A DNA stretch of 7,101 nucleotides from JAWLDB01 sp041686915 (GTDB lineage Bacteria; Bacillota; UBA994; UBA5500), in contig JAWLDB010000143.1 in assembly GCA_041686915.1 (NCBI GenBank), forward strand, positions 1 to 7,101, given 5' to 3'. Below are positions 1-6,892 of the stretch, piece after piece (within the stretch, counting starts at the first letter, position 1; every line of letters starts with the position of its first letter). A program made the translations under genes and the position numbers. The notes beneath the pieces are model-generated. The model did not search any database. It was not told the DNA's origin and was given only the letters and a program-made list of their open reading frames with translations.

Positions 1-833
1 GTTGGTCGCGTGACAAGAAGTACTATATAGAGCGGCAAGACGGGGCACGCCTGCTGCTGCGCTTGTCCGACAACGAACAGTATCTGGCCAAAGAGAAAGA
101 GTTCGCTGCCATGCAGCTCTTCGACGAAGTAGGGATCAGGATGTCTAAACCGCTGGAGCTTGGGGTATGCGGCGAAGGGCGCTATGTCTACTCGCTGCTT
201 ACGTGGCTGGAAGGCGAGGCCCTGGAAGATGTGCTTGGTACCCTCACCGAGCAAGATCAATACAAGCTAGGCGTCAAAGCCGGACAGGTTTTGAAGCGTA
301 TCCACTCTGTCCCTGCACCGGACGACCAACCAGAATGGGAAGAGCGCATGACAAAGAAGATCATGTCGCATCTCGACAGATATCATGCCTGCGAGTTCAA
401 GGTCCCGCATGATGAACTGGCGCTCAAGTATATAGAAGAGAACCTGCATCTGCTGAAGGACCGCCCGCAGGTGCTGCAGCACGGCGACTACCATCCCGGC
501 AACATGATCATCTCCGCGGAAGGGGAACTCGGCATCATCGATTTCAACCGATGGGACTACGGTGACCCATATGAAGAGTTCTATAAGATGATGTTCTTCA
601 GCCGCGAGCAAAGCATATCTTTTGTGAGAGGGCAGCTTGCTGGCTATTTTGGGGAAGAGGTGCCAGATGCCTTCTACCGCCTGGTGGCCCTCTACCTGGC
701 GGATGTCATCCTGTTTTCTGTCGTCTGGGCCACCCGCTTCGGCCAGGAAGAAGTCGACGGCATGCTCCGGCGTGCTCAAATGGTCCTGGATGACTACGCT
801 GGCTTCACTACCTACAAGCCAATTTGGCTATAG
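1..833 (+). CDS. APH-fold phosphotransferase (aminoglycoside/small-molecule kinase family), 5' partial
   Basis: This is the C-terminal part of a protein-kinase-like small-molecule kinase that would transfer phosphate from ATP to a hydroxyl of a small substrate in the cytoplasm. The frame is open from base 3, reading WSRDKKYYIERQDGARLLLR, so the real start lies before the window; the TTG at 63 sits inside the domain and has no ribosome site. Numbering from the codon at base 3, the catalytic-loop (Brenner) motif HGDYHPGN is at about 160-167, with catalytic Asp162 and Asn167. The metal-binding motif IIDFNRWDYGDP follows, with its Asp at about 180. WLEGEAL and RIHSVPAP are typical APH N-lobe and linker segments. 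The fold is clear, but the substrate is not: aminoglycoside, macrolide, choline or another hydroxyl compound are all possible. There is no visible terminator before the next gene, which starts about 100 bp on, so the two could be co-transcribed. Confidence 0.88.
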   Translation, partial: WSRDKKYYIERQDGARLLLRLSDNEQYLAKEKEFAAMQLFDEVGIRMSKPLELGVCGEGRYVYSLLTWLEGEALEDVLGTLTEQDQYKLGVKAGQVLKRIHSVPAPDDQPEWEERMTKKIMSHLDRYHACEFKVPHDELALKYIEENLHLLKDRPQVLQHGDYHPGNMIISAEGELGIIDFNRWDYGDPYEEFYKMMFFSREQSISFVRGQLAGYFGEEVPDAFYRLVALYLADVILFSVVWATRFGQEEVDGMLRRAQMVLDDYAGFTTYKPIWL

Positions 834-932
834 AACCGAAGAATCGCGCTTGTTGTGGCGGGCGCTTTCTTCCATTGAGAGGGAGTGGGATGCGTGCAGG
901 TTGAACACCTCAAGAACTATGGCAAGGATATA

Positions 933-1607
933 ATGACCATGCAGAGGGAAGCGACGGCGCCTCTTCGAAAAAAGCTACGCATTGCGAGAGCGGCGATGTC
1001 ATTCCTGGCGAGCCTGATAGCCGCCCTTGGCGCCTCTGGTTTTCTCAGGCTGATTAAGACCTGCAAGGCTGAAGTGCGGAAGGCTGAGCAAATGGATTGG
1101 AAACACCTGCGGGACAACGGGATATCCGAAGAAGACCTCGACATTGTCCTGCGGAAGATAGTCTTCGCTAAGGTTTTGGCAGACTTACTTGGGATTGAGC
1201 GCGCAGCGAAACTGCGTAACAGCTTCTCTGACAAAATCGCCTATGACGCGCTGGAGGAAGTCTTTGCCCGGCCTGAAGACTTTGTCGCCTGTGGAAACGG
1301 CGAGTTTCTACCGCCGTTCAAACAATACTACGTTGCTCTGTGTGAGGCGATGGCCAAGAAAGGTCTGGAGCGAGGTGAAGTGGTAGAGGAAACCGCCGAT
1401 ACGCTGCAGATAAACATTACATACTGCGCCTGGTGCGAAGTGGCTAAGGCCCTGGGTAACCCATACCTTTGCTACTACTCTAGCTGTTACGGAGATGAGG
1501 TATTCTTCCCCAAGTTCTGCGAGAGAGTTGGCATTGAGTTCTTCCGTAACGGAACCTTAGGTACTGGGCAGGCTTACTGCGACATGCGGTTTGTAAAAAA
1601 GAGATGA
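933..1607 (+). CDS. L-2-amino-thiazoline-4-carboxylic acid (ATC) hydrolase family protein
   Basis: The C-terminal half carries the pattern I know from the ATC hydrolase family (Pfam ATC_hydrolase): ITYCAWCEVAKALGNPYLC, then CYGDEVFFPKFCE, then FFRNGTLGTGQAYCDMRF. These give conserved Cys, Asp, TL, G and CD.RF positions. Characterised members open the thiazoline ring of ATC on the route to L-cysteine; most genomic members have no proven substrate. The N-terminal part is helical and basic, with a hydrophobic stretch (MSFLASLIAALGASGF) that is probably a buried helix rather than a membrane anchor. The start is uncertain. GTG at 885 abuts a purine run, GTG at 894 is 10 nt after GAGGG (879-883), ATG at 933 is 4 nt after AAGGA (924-928), and ATG at 939 is 10 nt after it. 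I chose ATG 933; the choice changes at most 16 residues. It may be co-transcribed with the APH-like gene upstream, and a hairpin follows its stop. Confidence 0.8.
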   Translation: MTMQREATAPLRKKLRIARAAMSFLASLIAALGASGFLRLIKTCKAEVRKAEQMDWKHLRDNGISEEDLDIVLRKIVFAKVLADLLGIERAAKLRNSFSDKIAYDALEEVFARPEDFVACGNGEFLPPFKQYYVALCEAMAKKGLERGEVVEETADTLQINITYCAWCEVAKALGNPYLCYYSSCYGDEVFFPKFCERVGIEFFRNGTLGTGQAYCDMRFVKKR

Positions 1608-1616
1608 GTATACGAG

Positions 1617-1646
1617 AGAGCAGCACCCGCACTTGGGTGCTGCTCT
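1617..1646. terminator. Hairpin terminator between convergent genes
   Basis: A perfect 12-bp stem (1617-1628 pairing with 1635-1646, core GAGCAGCACCC / GGGTGCTGCTC) encloses a 6-nt loop, GCACTT. It lies 9 bp after the stop of the ATC hydrolase gene and 7 bp past the stop of the opposing MBL gene, so it can serve both. The T-run is short on the + side (CTCTTAACC). On the - side there is none adjacent; the nearest T-run is about 16 nt away at 1595-1600. Termination is therefore inferred from stem strength and position. Confidence 0.75.
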
Positions 1647-1653
1647 TAACCTG

Positions 1654-2472
1654 TTACTGCACATATTTCCCCTTATCCGGCACCGCCAACTTCCCATAAT
1701 TCGCCGTCAACGTGCTTAACTGCTTCCTGAGTTCCTCACCCTGCATTGGCTTACCATGCCCGGTCATCGCCAGTTCCGGCCGCAACTCGTCCAACCGCTT
1801 GACCGACTCCCAGGCCGTTTTCCAGTCAGGTGTGAAGTAGGCCGGAGAACCGTGTACTTCCTTGTCCTGCAACAACACTTCCGTAGCAGACTCTTGCTTC
1901 ACCGTCACAAAGGCATCTCCCGCAATCAAAGCCCGGTCGCTCTCCCGAAACAGCGAGATGTGTCCTGGAGTATGCCCGGGCGTGGCAATCCACTTCCACT
2001 CCGGCAATGACGGCACCTCACCGTCACTTGGCAAAGGCTGCACATACCCGCCCAAATTAATACCTTCCCGTGGATAAGCAGGGGAGAGCTTGGCCATCAA
2101 GCCCTTACTCACTTCAGTTTCTGCCGGTGGATAGTTGGCCTTGCCTGTCAGGTAAGGCAGTTCCTGCTCGTGCGCATACACAGGTACTTCCCAATGCTCT
2201 ACCAGCTCTACCAACGCTCCCACATGGTCAAAATGCCCATGTGTCAGGATGATTGCCTGGGGAGGGTTGTCCTTGCCGAAATGATCTTCCGCTTCCTTCA
2301 GAATAGTACCAACCGTACCAGGCAGCCCAGCGTCGACCAACACCCATTCCGCGTGATCACGCGGGTTACCAATCAAGTACGCGTTTGCAATCACTATCTT
2401 CAAGCAGGCTACATCAGGCAGCACCTGCGCATAATGGCTGGCGATGCCCTGAAGCGCGCTAAGCGCCCCCAT
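1654..2472 (-). CDS. MBL-fold metallo-hydrolase (glyoxalase II/beta-lactamase-like)
   Basis: This is a cytoplasmic zinc-dependent hydrolase of the metallo-beta-lactamase superfamily. Numbering from the ATG at 2472 (272 aa), the metal-binding motif THGHFDHVG gives His78, His80, Asp82 and His83. GHTPGH supplies a ligand His at 167 or 171, GDAF the bridging Asp186, and TGHGKPM the last ligand His239. An N-terminal strand (IANAYLIG) and WVLVDAGLPG match the usual beginning of the fold. The start is chosen because a long Shine-Dalgarno lies 6 nt upstream of ATG 2472. The frame is open further up, with GTG at 2547 (297 aa, no ribosome site) and GTG at 2526 (AGAGGTG 9 nt before it). It stands alone between two oppositely oriented genes, convergent with one and divergent with the other. 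The substrate cannot be read from sequence: thioesters, phosphodiesters, lactones and beta-lactams are all hydrolysed by this fold, and nothing favours a lactamase. Confidence 0.88.
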   Translation of the reverse strand: MGALSALQGIASHYAQVLPDVACLKIVIANAYLIGNPRDHAEWVLVDAGLPGTVGTILKEAEDHFGKDNPPQAIILTHGHFDHVGALVELVEHWEVPVYAHEQELPYLTGKANYPPAETEVSKGLMAKLSPAYPREGINLGGYVQPLPSDGEVPSLPEWKWIATPGHTPGHISLFRESDRALIAGDAFVTVKQESATEVLLQDKEVHGSPAYFTPDWKTAWESVKRLDELRPELAMTGHGKPMQGEELRKQLSTLTANYGKLAVPDKGKYVQ

Positions 2473-2478
2473 AGTCAG

Positions 2479-2488
2479 CCTCTCTCCC
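2479..2488 (-). promoter_or_regulatory. Shine-Dalgarno that decides the MBL gene start
   Basis: On the - strand, GGGAGAGAGG lies 6 nt before ATG 2472. It is much stronger than anything before the longer in-frame GTG starts, and is the reason for calling the 272-aa form. Confidence 0.6.
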
Positions 2489-2583
2489 AAGCTCTCCGTC
2501 TCTATGCCATGCATTCTCTCGCTCACTGCGTAAAACACCTCTTTCACGGTTGCTTCACTTTAGCTTCTTTATGGGCGAAACGA

Positions 2584-2612
2584 AATATACCGCCGTTGGA
2601 GAAGCTGGACAG
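2584..2612 (-). promoter_or_regulatory. Possible sigma-A-type promoter for the MBL gene
   Basis: Reading the - strand, TATATT (2589-2584, five of six to TATAAT) is 17 nt from CTGTCC (2612-2607, three of six to TTGACA). Transcription would begin near 2577, leaving a leader of about 105 nt to ATG 2472 or about 30 nt to GTG 2547. The -35 match is weak, so the assignment is tentative. Confidence 0.35.
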
Positions 2613-2653
2613 CTGATGCAAAGAGAGAAAGATAGTTGTGCACTGCAAGGTAT

Positions 2654-2682
2654 ATGACCGTCTTGGTCGAATTCCCCATATT
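2654..2682 (+). promoter_or_regulatory. Weak candidate promoter for the histidine kinase gene
   Basis: ATGACC (2654-2659, four of six to TTGACA) and CATATT (2677-2682, four of six to TATAAT) are separated by 17 nt. Transcription would begin about 20-25 nt before the TTG start. Spacing and position fit, but both boxes are imperfect, and a sporulation or other alternative sigma factor could be used instead. Confidence 0.3.
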
Positions 2683-2699
2683 AACAGCACGCTTTGTAC

Positions 2700-2706
2700 G
2701 GAGGGA
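2700..2706 (+). promoter_or_regulatory. Shine-Dalgarno that decides a TTG start
   Basis: GGAGGGA is 5 nt before TTG 2712. The longer TTG at 2694 would place this site inside the coding sequence and has no ribosome site of its own, so 2712 is taken as the start of the sensor kinase. Confidence 0.75.
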
Positions 2707-2711
2707 TCTTC

Positions 2712-4889
2712 TTGCGACCTGTTTCCCTTGCTAAACGCTCATACATACTTGTCACCTTATTAATCACTACTCTTACTCTGATCCTAGGCTATCTTGAATC
2801 GAACGACATCAGGCAGCAAACGCTTAAACAACACGAGTTGGACCTGGTCAAGTTAGTGATGCAACTCGAGGAGTATTTTCCTCGCTCCGTTGAGATAGCT
2901 TTGGCCAAGGAAGACATCCAGGCTCTGAGCCACAGGGAGCACATTGCTCGTTTCAGTCCTGTGTTGCAGGCTGTACTCGACGAGATTGGCAAACAGCACC
3001 CTACATACGGTATTGGCTATGGTGGCAAACAGATGCTGGCGGCGTATCCCCCAAAACCTGAAATACTGGAACTACCACTTTCCGAGTTGGCAACCAGAGC
3101 CTTGTCATACAAACAACTACAAGTCGGTTACAACCCCAAGACGAACATGTGGGATGGAGCTCCAACACTGTCGGTTGTCAATCCGCATTTGGTTAACGGC
3201 GAGGTAGTCGCTTTTTCCTGGGCCAATGTTAAGCTGGATCACATTAACCAGGCATTCCTAGCGGCATTCAGGCGCCATATTATCGGGCTTGGTTCTCTCT
3301 GGATTATGATGATGCTTGGCATGCACTACAGTTTCCGACGAATAAATCGTGAATTGCAGAGATTCCACGTCCATCTGAGGAACTACAAGTCTGGCGAGCA
3401 GATAACCGCGCCAGCGTTTTCCGAAATGTCTGCCACCCTTGATACGGTGGCAGAACTCCGCTTTGAACTGCTTAATCAAGCCAAAGCAACAGCAGATGCC
3501 CAACACAGGCTGCATGCCATACTCGAGCAAAGCCCGGCGGGTATTATTGTGGTGAACCGGGACGGCTTGATACAGATGATTAACAACACATTGAAGTCCG
3601 TTTTAGGAGAAAATGAGCAACTCATAGGCAGCTCATATTTTGACCTCATCGCCAGCACGGGTTTAGACCCCAACGCATCGCCACTGAGGTGGGCACTCGC
3701 TGGGACAACTACTCGCAACTCCCGACAGCAGATTAAGGGTCGTGATTGGGTCCTGAACGCTACGCCGCTGTATCAAGAAGAACAGATAATCGGCGCCGTG
3801 GGCATATATCAAGATATCACAGACTTAGTACAGATTGAGCAGGAGCGACTGGAAGCCCTGGAACGTTTCCAGACGGTCTTTTCTAACAGTCTGGCAGTTA
3901 TGGCTATCATGCAGGCGCCTGAGATGACTTATGTAGATGTCAATCCCGCCTGGGAGAAGACGTGGGGATATACCCGCGAAGAAGCCATAGGCAAAACACC
4001 ATACGACCTGGGCTTCAGCGACTGTCAAGTCGAAGGTGAAAAACTTGTTGAATCCCGGAGCGACACGACCAATCCAGTTGAATACATAGGGCACACGAAA
4101 TCTGGTGAGAAGCGCACAGTCTTAAGCCAGGTCACCGTAATTCGGGAAGAGCCTAAAAAGCACATTCTCTACGTGCTGCTCGACATGACCCAAATCCGCC
4201 AATATGAACAGGAGATGGCCCATCTGGATCGACTGAACATGGTGGGGGAAATGGCAGCCGGTATTGGGCATGAGGTACGCAACCCGATGACTACAGTACG
4301 TGGCTACTTGCAGTTGCTGCAGATGAAAGAGGAGTTCACTCAGTACCACACACAATTTAGCACCATGATCGAGGAAATCGACCGTGCAAACAGCATCATC
4401 ACCGAGTTCCTGTCCTTGGCTAAGAACAAGACGGTTGAGATGCAGCCCGGCAATCTTAACAGCGTAATCCGATCCATCCGCCCACTTCTACTGGCTGACG
4501 CGTTCCGCAGAGGACATGAGCTCTGTACCAAACTAGGCCCGATTCCGGACACAGAGTTTGATGAAAAGGAAATCCGGCAGCTGATCTTAAATTTAGTGCG
4601 CAATGGACTGGAGGCGTTGGACCAGAAGGGCGAAGTCGTTATCAGCACCTATCAAAAGGGTGAGAACATAGTTCTACAGGTACGAGATACTGGCCCCGGG
4701 ATAGCAGAAGAGGTTCTCCCCAAGCTAGGCACGCCGTTTGTCACCACCAAAGATAATGGGACAGGCCTTGGTCTCCCTGTATGCTATCGAATCGCAGACC
4801 GACACGGAGCGAAGATAGATGTGGCTACCGGCCCAGATGGAACCACCTTTACCGTGACATTCAACGCCACGGGTAGTATGGCTGATTAG
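2712..4889 (+). CDS. Membrane sensor histidine kinase: TM, extracytoplasmic domain, TM, two PAS, HisKA, HATPase
   Basis: This is a 725-aa two-component sensor that would autophosphorylate a histidine and pass phosphate to a response regulator. Numbered from TTG 2712: TM1 at about 10-29 (YILVTLLITTLTLILGYL), an extracytoplasmic sensor region at about 30-188, and TM2 at about 189-208 (HIIGLGSLWIMMMLGMHYSF). PAS1 is at about 269-380 (AILEQSPAGIIVVNRDG) and PAS2 at about 386-495 (VDVNPAWEKTWGYTREEAIG). HisKA follows with H-box GIGHEVRNP, phospho-accepting His520. The ATPase domain has an N-box with Asn627/Asn631 (LILNLVRNGLEAL), G1 DTGPGI from Asp659 and G2 GTGLGLPV from about 683. The H-box continuation MTTVRGYLQLL resembles the orphan KinA-E-type sporulation kinases, and no response regulator gene is adjacent, so phosphotransfer to Spo0F/Spo0A or a distant partner is an inference. 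The extracytoplasmic region looks like a Cache-type sensor, with no ligand apparent. Confidence 0.92.
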   Translation: MRPVSLAKRSYILVTLLITTLTLILGYLESNDIRQQTLKQHELDLVKLVMQLEEYFPRSVEIALAKEDIQALSHREHIARFSPVLQAVLDEIGKQHPTYGIGYGGKQMLAAYPPKPEILELPLSELATRALSYKQLQVGYNPKTNMWDGAPTLSVVNPHLVNGEVVAFSWANVKLDHINQAFLAAFRRHIIGLGSLWIMMMLGMHYSFRRINRELQRFHVHLRNYKSGEQITAPAFSEMSATLDTVAELRFELLNQAKATADAQHRLHAILEQSPAGIIVVNRDGLIQMINNTLKSVLGENEQLIGSSYFDLIASTGLDPNASPLRWALAGTTTRNSRQQIKGRDWVLNATPLYQEEQIIGAVGIYQDITDLVQIEQERLEALERFQTVFSNSLAVMAIMQAPEMTYVDVNPAWEKTWGYTREEAIGKTPYDLGFSDCQVEGEKLVESRSDTTNPVEYIGHTKSGEKRTVLSQVTVIREEPKKHILYVLLDMTQIRQYEQEMAHLDRLNMVGEMAAGIGHEVRNPMTTVRGYLQLLQMKEEFTQYHTQFSTMIEEIDRANSIITEFLSLAKNKTVEMQPGNLNSVIRSIRPLLLADAFRRGHELCTKLGPIPDTEFDEKEIRQLILNLVRNGLEALDQKGEVVISTYQKGENIVLQVRDTGPGIAEEVLPKLGTPFVTTKDNGTGLGLPVCYRIADRHGAKIDVATGPDGTTFTVTFNATGSMAD

Positions 4890-4912
4890 TTCCGCCTCGA
4901 GAGCAACTGGTA

Positions 4913-4921
4913 TGTTATACT
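4913..4921 (+). promoter_or_regulatory. Extended -10 promoter for the transporter gene
   Basis: TGTTATACT contains TG, one base, then TATACT (4916-4921), the extended -10 form of the housekeeping promoter. No good -35 is present, as is common for this class. Start of transcription would be near 4928, about 30 nt before the start codon. This implies the transporter is transcribed separately from the kinase, whose stop is only 24 bp upstream. Confidence 0.5.
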
Positions 4922-4960
4922 AGAACGCGTATTAAAAAGACAGGGAGAGTGAAACCAATA

Positions 4961-6205
4961 ATGGACCCAGACAGTTTGGCACAGATAGTTTTTCTCGCGA
5001 TACTACTAATGGGCTCAGCCTTCTTCTCAGCATCGGAAACCGCCCTCATGTCCCTGAGCAAAATTAGGGTCAGGCATATGGTCGACGAGCAGGTGAGAGG
5101 TGCCAAAGTGGTATCCAAGCTACTGGAGAAGCCAAATGAACTGCTCAGTGCTATCCTCATTGGCAACAACCTCGTTAACATCGCTGCATCATCTATCACT
5201 ACCGCATTGGCCATCTCGTATTTTGGCGGGACAGGTGTGGCCTACGCAACAGCGATTACGACAGTTCTAGTCTTGATCTTTGGCGAGGTAGTGCCAAAAG
5301 CCATTGCAGCCAACGACTCAGAAGGTGTGTCAATTAAAGTATCACCCCTGATTAGGCTGATTGCCCGCATTCTGACGCCGCTTACGTTTCTACTCAGTCG
5401 GGTCAGCCGACTAGTAATCCGCATGGTTTCCGGCCAGGATGCAAGCGACAAACCGCTAATCACAGAGGCAGAATTGCGCACCGTGGTAGAAGTCAGCCAG
5501 GAAGAGGGCATTATTCAAAATGAGGAGCGCGACCTAATTAACAACGTCTTCGGTTTCAGCGGTAGGCGTGTAGAGGACATCATGACTTCCCGACCAGACA
5601 TCTCTGCTATCGATAGTAAATGGACCTACAATCAGGTAGTCCAGTTCTTTAAGACAGAGAACTACTCGCGCGCTCCCGTGTACGAAGAGAATATGGATAA
5701 CATCGTGGGAGTCATTCATATCAAGGACTTCCTCGGGTCAGATACTAGTGAGAACTTCAGCATCCGCGATCATATGCTGCCGCCCCTGTTCAGTTTTGAG
5801 TTCGTGGAAGCTGGCCAGCTGATGCAGCAGATGCGCAAGCAGAAGGTGACCATGGCAGTCATTCTGGATGAGTACGGTGGAACAGCCGGCATCATCACTA
5901 TGGAAGACCTGCTGGAGGAAATTGTGGGCGAAATAATGGACGAACATGACGACGGTGAGCAAGCACCCGTACGAGTTATCAAGGAAGACGAGTTCCTCAT
6001 CAGCGGCACTGCCCGCATAGAAGAAGTGAATGAACTCACCGGCACACACTTTGAGTCGGAAGACTATGGAACCATGGCAGGATACATGCTCAGTCTATTG
6101 GGGCGGATCCCGGAAGTGGGCGAGAAGCTAGAGTCAGAAGGCGTCCGGTTCGTGGTCGAGGAAGTCGACAAGAACCGCATCAGCGTCATTCGCATGTACA
6201 CCTAG
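4961..6205 (+). CDS. CNNM/CBS/CorC-domain membrane transporter (hemolysin C/TlyC-like, UPF0053)
   Basis: This is a membrane protein of the CNNM (DUF21)-CBS-CorC family; characterised members move Mg2+ or Co2+ out of the cell or affect their balance, and the hemolysin name is historical. In the 414-aa form, the DUF21 membrane domain spans about 4-185, with hydrophobic segments near 8-27, 60-90, 93-108 and 127-155. It holds the signature FFSASETALMSLSKIR and the conserved GEVVPKAIA around 108-116. A CBS pair follows, at about 205-265 (VEDIMTSRPDISAI) and 271-326 (ILDEYGGTAGIITMEDLLE), then the C-terminal CorC_HlyC domain at about 337-413. All domains are complete and the length is normal. ATG 4961 is preferred because paralogues as I recall them begin MDxDSL; GTG 4949, four codons earlier, is the alternative, and neither has an ideally spaced Shine-Dalgarno. 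It has its own candidate promoter and terminator, so it is probably monocistronic. Confidence 0.92.
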   Translation: MDPDSLAQIVFLAILLMGSAFFSASETALMSLSKIRVRHMVDEQVRGAKVVSKLLEKPNELLSAILIGNNLVNIAASSITTALAISYFGGTGVAYATAITTVLVLIFGEVVPKAIAANDSEGVSIKVSPLIRLIARILTPLTFLLSRVSRLVIRMVSGQDASDKPLITEAELRTVVEVSQEEGIIQNEERDLINNVFGFSGRRVEDIMTSRPDISAIDSKWTYNQVVQFFKTENYSRAPVYEENMDNIVGVIHIKDFLGSDTSENFSIRDHMLPPLFSFEFVEAGQLMQQMRKQKVTMAVILDEYGGTAGIITMEDLLEEIVGEIMDEHDDGEQAPVRVIKEDEFLISGTARIEEVNELTGTHFESEDYGTMAGYMLSLLGRIPEVGEKLESEGVRFVVEEVDKNRISVIRMYT

Positions 6206-6213
6206 CAATAGAT

Positions 6214-6243
6214 AAGAGCCAGACATTCGCGTCTGGCTCTTTT
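6214..6243. terminator. Intrinsic terminator shared by convergent genes
   Basis: An 11-bp perfect stem, AAGAGCCAGAC (6214-6224) with GTCTGGCTCTT (6231-6241), has a 6-nt loop and is followed on + by TTTGTGT. It begins 9 bp after the transporter stop and ends 5 bp from the stop of the opposing kinase gene, where the - strand gives CTTATCTATT after the stem. It probably works in both directions, better on +. Confidence 0.82.
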
Positions 6244-6247
6244 GTGT

Positions 6248-6790
6248 CTACCCAAGTCTCTCCGCCGTAATGCCCCACCCCGTGGGGAAATCGGCCTTGC
6301 GGAGGGCATCTACAATCTTCTGCACAGCTACGTCGAGCCCATCCAGAACACTGTTCACTTCCACATCATACACGTCATACTTATGGACATGCTCGAGCTG
6401 AGCTCTGGCCTGCCCAATATCCCGGTCGCCGCGTTCCCGTTCCCGGCGTTCCAGTTCTTCAAGCGGGCAATGCACACCTACGTACAACACCGGATAGCCG
6501 GCCAACACCTGCAGACAATCCCTTTCCACCTCAGGCGTATGCAGCACATCATCGACAATCAGGTTCACACCCTTGTCCGAGAACATCGCCACCGTGCGGT
6601 AGAAGAAGTACTCAGTTTCTACCGGTATCAGCCGCTTATTCTGCCTGTCTTCCATGCGCTCTATCACTAGGTCAAAGTCATCCACGCTTAAATGGAAGTA
6701 ATCCGGCAGCTCCTGCACCAGCCGCTTGGCCAGGGTGGTTTTGCCGGAACTCGATGCCCCGTTCAGGTAGATAATATTGCCTCGCTTCAT
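6248..6790 (-). CDS. Chloramphenicol phosphotransferase-like P-loop kinase
   Basis: This is a 180-aa cytoplasmic kinase of the CPT family, whose founding member phosphorylates the 3-hydroxyl of chloramphenicol in Streptomyces venezuelae. Walker A GASSSGKT is at 11-18. Asp37, in HLSVDDF, falls at the same number as the proposed catalytic base Asp37 of the Streptomyces enzyme, as I recall that sequence. VNLIVDDVL is the second strand with its Asp pair. LYVGVHCPLEELERRERERG, followed by DRDIGQA, is the family's lid region and signature, and VYDVEVNS is the conserved end. The length equals the family norm (about 178). ATG 6790 is chosen over ATG 6811 because GGAGGG lies between them, 6 nt before 6790. 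It is a single gene on -, convergent with the transporter, with a repeat just upstream. CPT-like genes are widespread and most have no known substrate, so resistance is not implied. Confidence 0.88.
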   Translation of the reverse strand: MKRGNIIYLNGASSSGKTTLAKRLVQELPDYFHLSVDDFDLVIERMEDRQNKRLIPVETEYFFYRTVAMFSDKGVNLIVDDVLHTPEVERDCLQVLAGYPVLYVGVHCPLEELERRERERGDRDIGQARAQLEHVHKYDVYDVEVNSVLDGLDVAVQKIVDALRKADFPTGWGITAERLG

Positions 6791-6796
6791 CGTAAG

Positions 6797-6802
6797 CCCT
6801 CC
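6797..6802 (-). promoter_or_regulatory. Shine-Dalgarno that decides the CPT-like kinase start
   Basis: GGAGGG on the - strand is spaced 6 nt from ATG 6790. The longer ATG at 6811 would read through this site and lacks its own, so the 180-aa form is preferred. Confidence 0.75.
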
Positions 6803-6817
6803 GTTGTCCATCTAATT

Positions 6818-6892
6818 CCATCATACATTCTCGGTCGCCTTCCCCGTATCCTCCAAAACGGTTGTAGGGGCAGAATTGCATTCTGCCCGCCC
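6818..6892. repeat. Direct repeat copy A (75 bp)
   Basis: This 75-bp segment matches 6916-6990 without gaps, with 6 differences by my alignment, all in the left half; the last 35 or so bases (AAACGGTTGTAGGGG to CCCGCCC) are identical. The left half, starting CCATCATAC, is not palindromic; the right half is the hairpin element. The copies are offset by 98 bp. On - it contains TATGAT (6825-6820), a possible -10 for the CPT-like kinase, but no -35 goes with it. Confidence 0.9.

Noticed and set aside
267..779. 170-aa open frame on -
   Set aside because: Antisense shadow of the APH-like kinase; its codons are explained by the HGDYHPGN-bearing frame on +.
63..833. TTG at 63 as the true start of the APH-like gene
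   Set aside because: The frame is open to the window edge, the upstream residues look like APH N-lobe, and there is no Shine-Dalgarno before 63.
834..884. Terminator after the APH-like gene
   Set aside because: Only a 4-bp GCGC pairing with a 12-nt loop before TTTCTT could be found, too weak to call.
2170..2616. 148-aa open frame on + over the MBL gene
   Set aside because: It overlaps the metal-binding motif region of the real gene on - and shows no recognisable domain or ribosome site.
6242..6670. 142-aa open frame on +
   Set aside because: Antisense to the CPT-like kinase, which has intact family motifs in its own frame.
1..6811. Antibiotic-resistance island (APH-like, MBL and CPT-like genes)
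   Set aside because: The genes are on different strands and separated by housekeeping-type genes. No transposase, integrase or att-like repeat is seen, and all three superfamilies have many non-resistance members.
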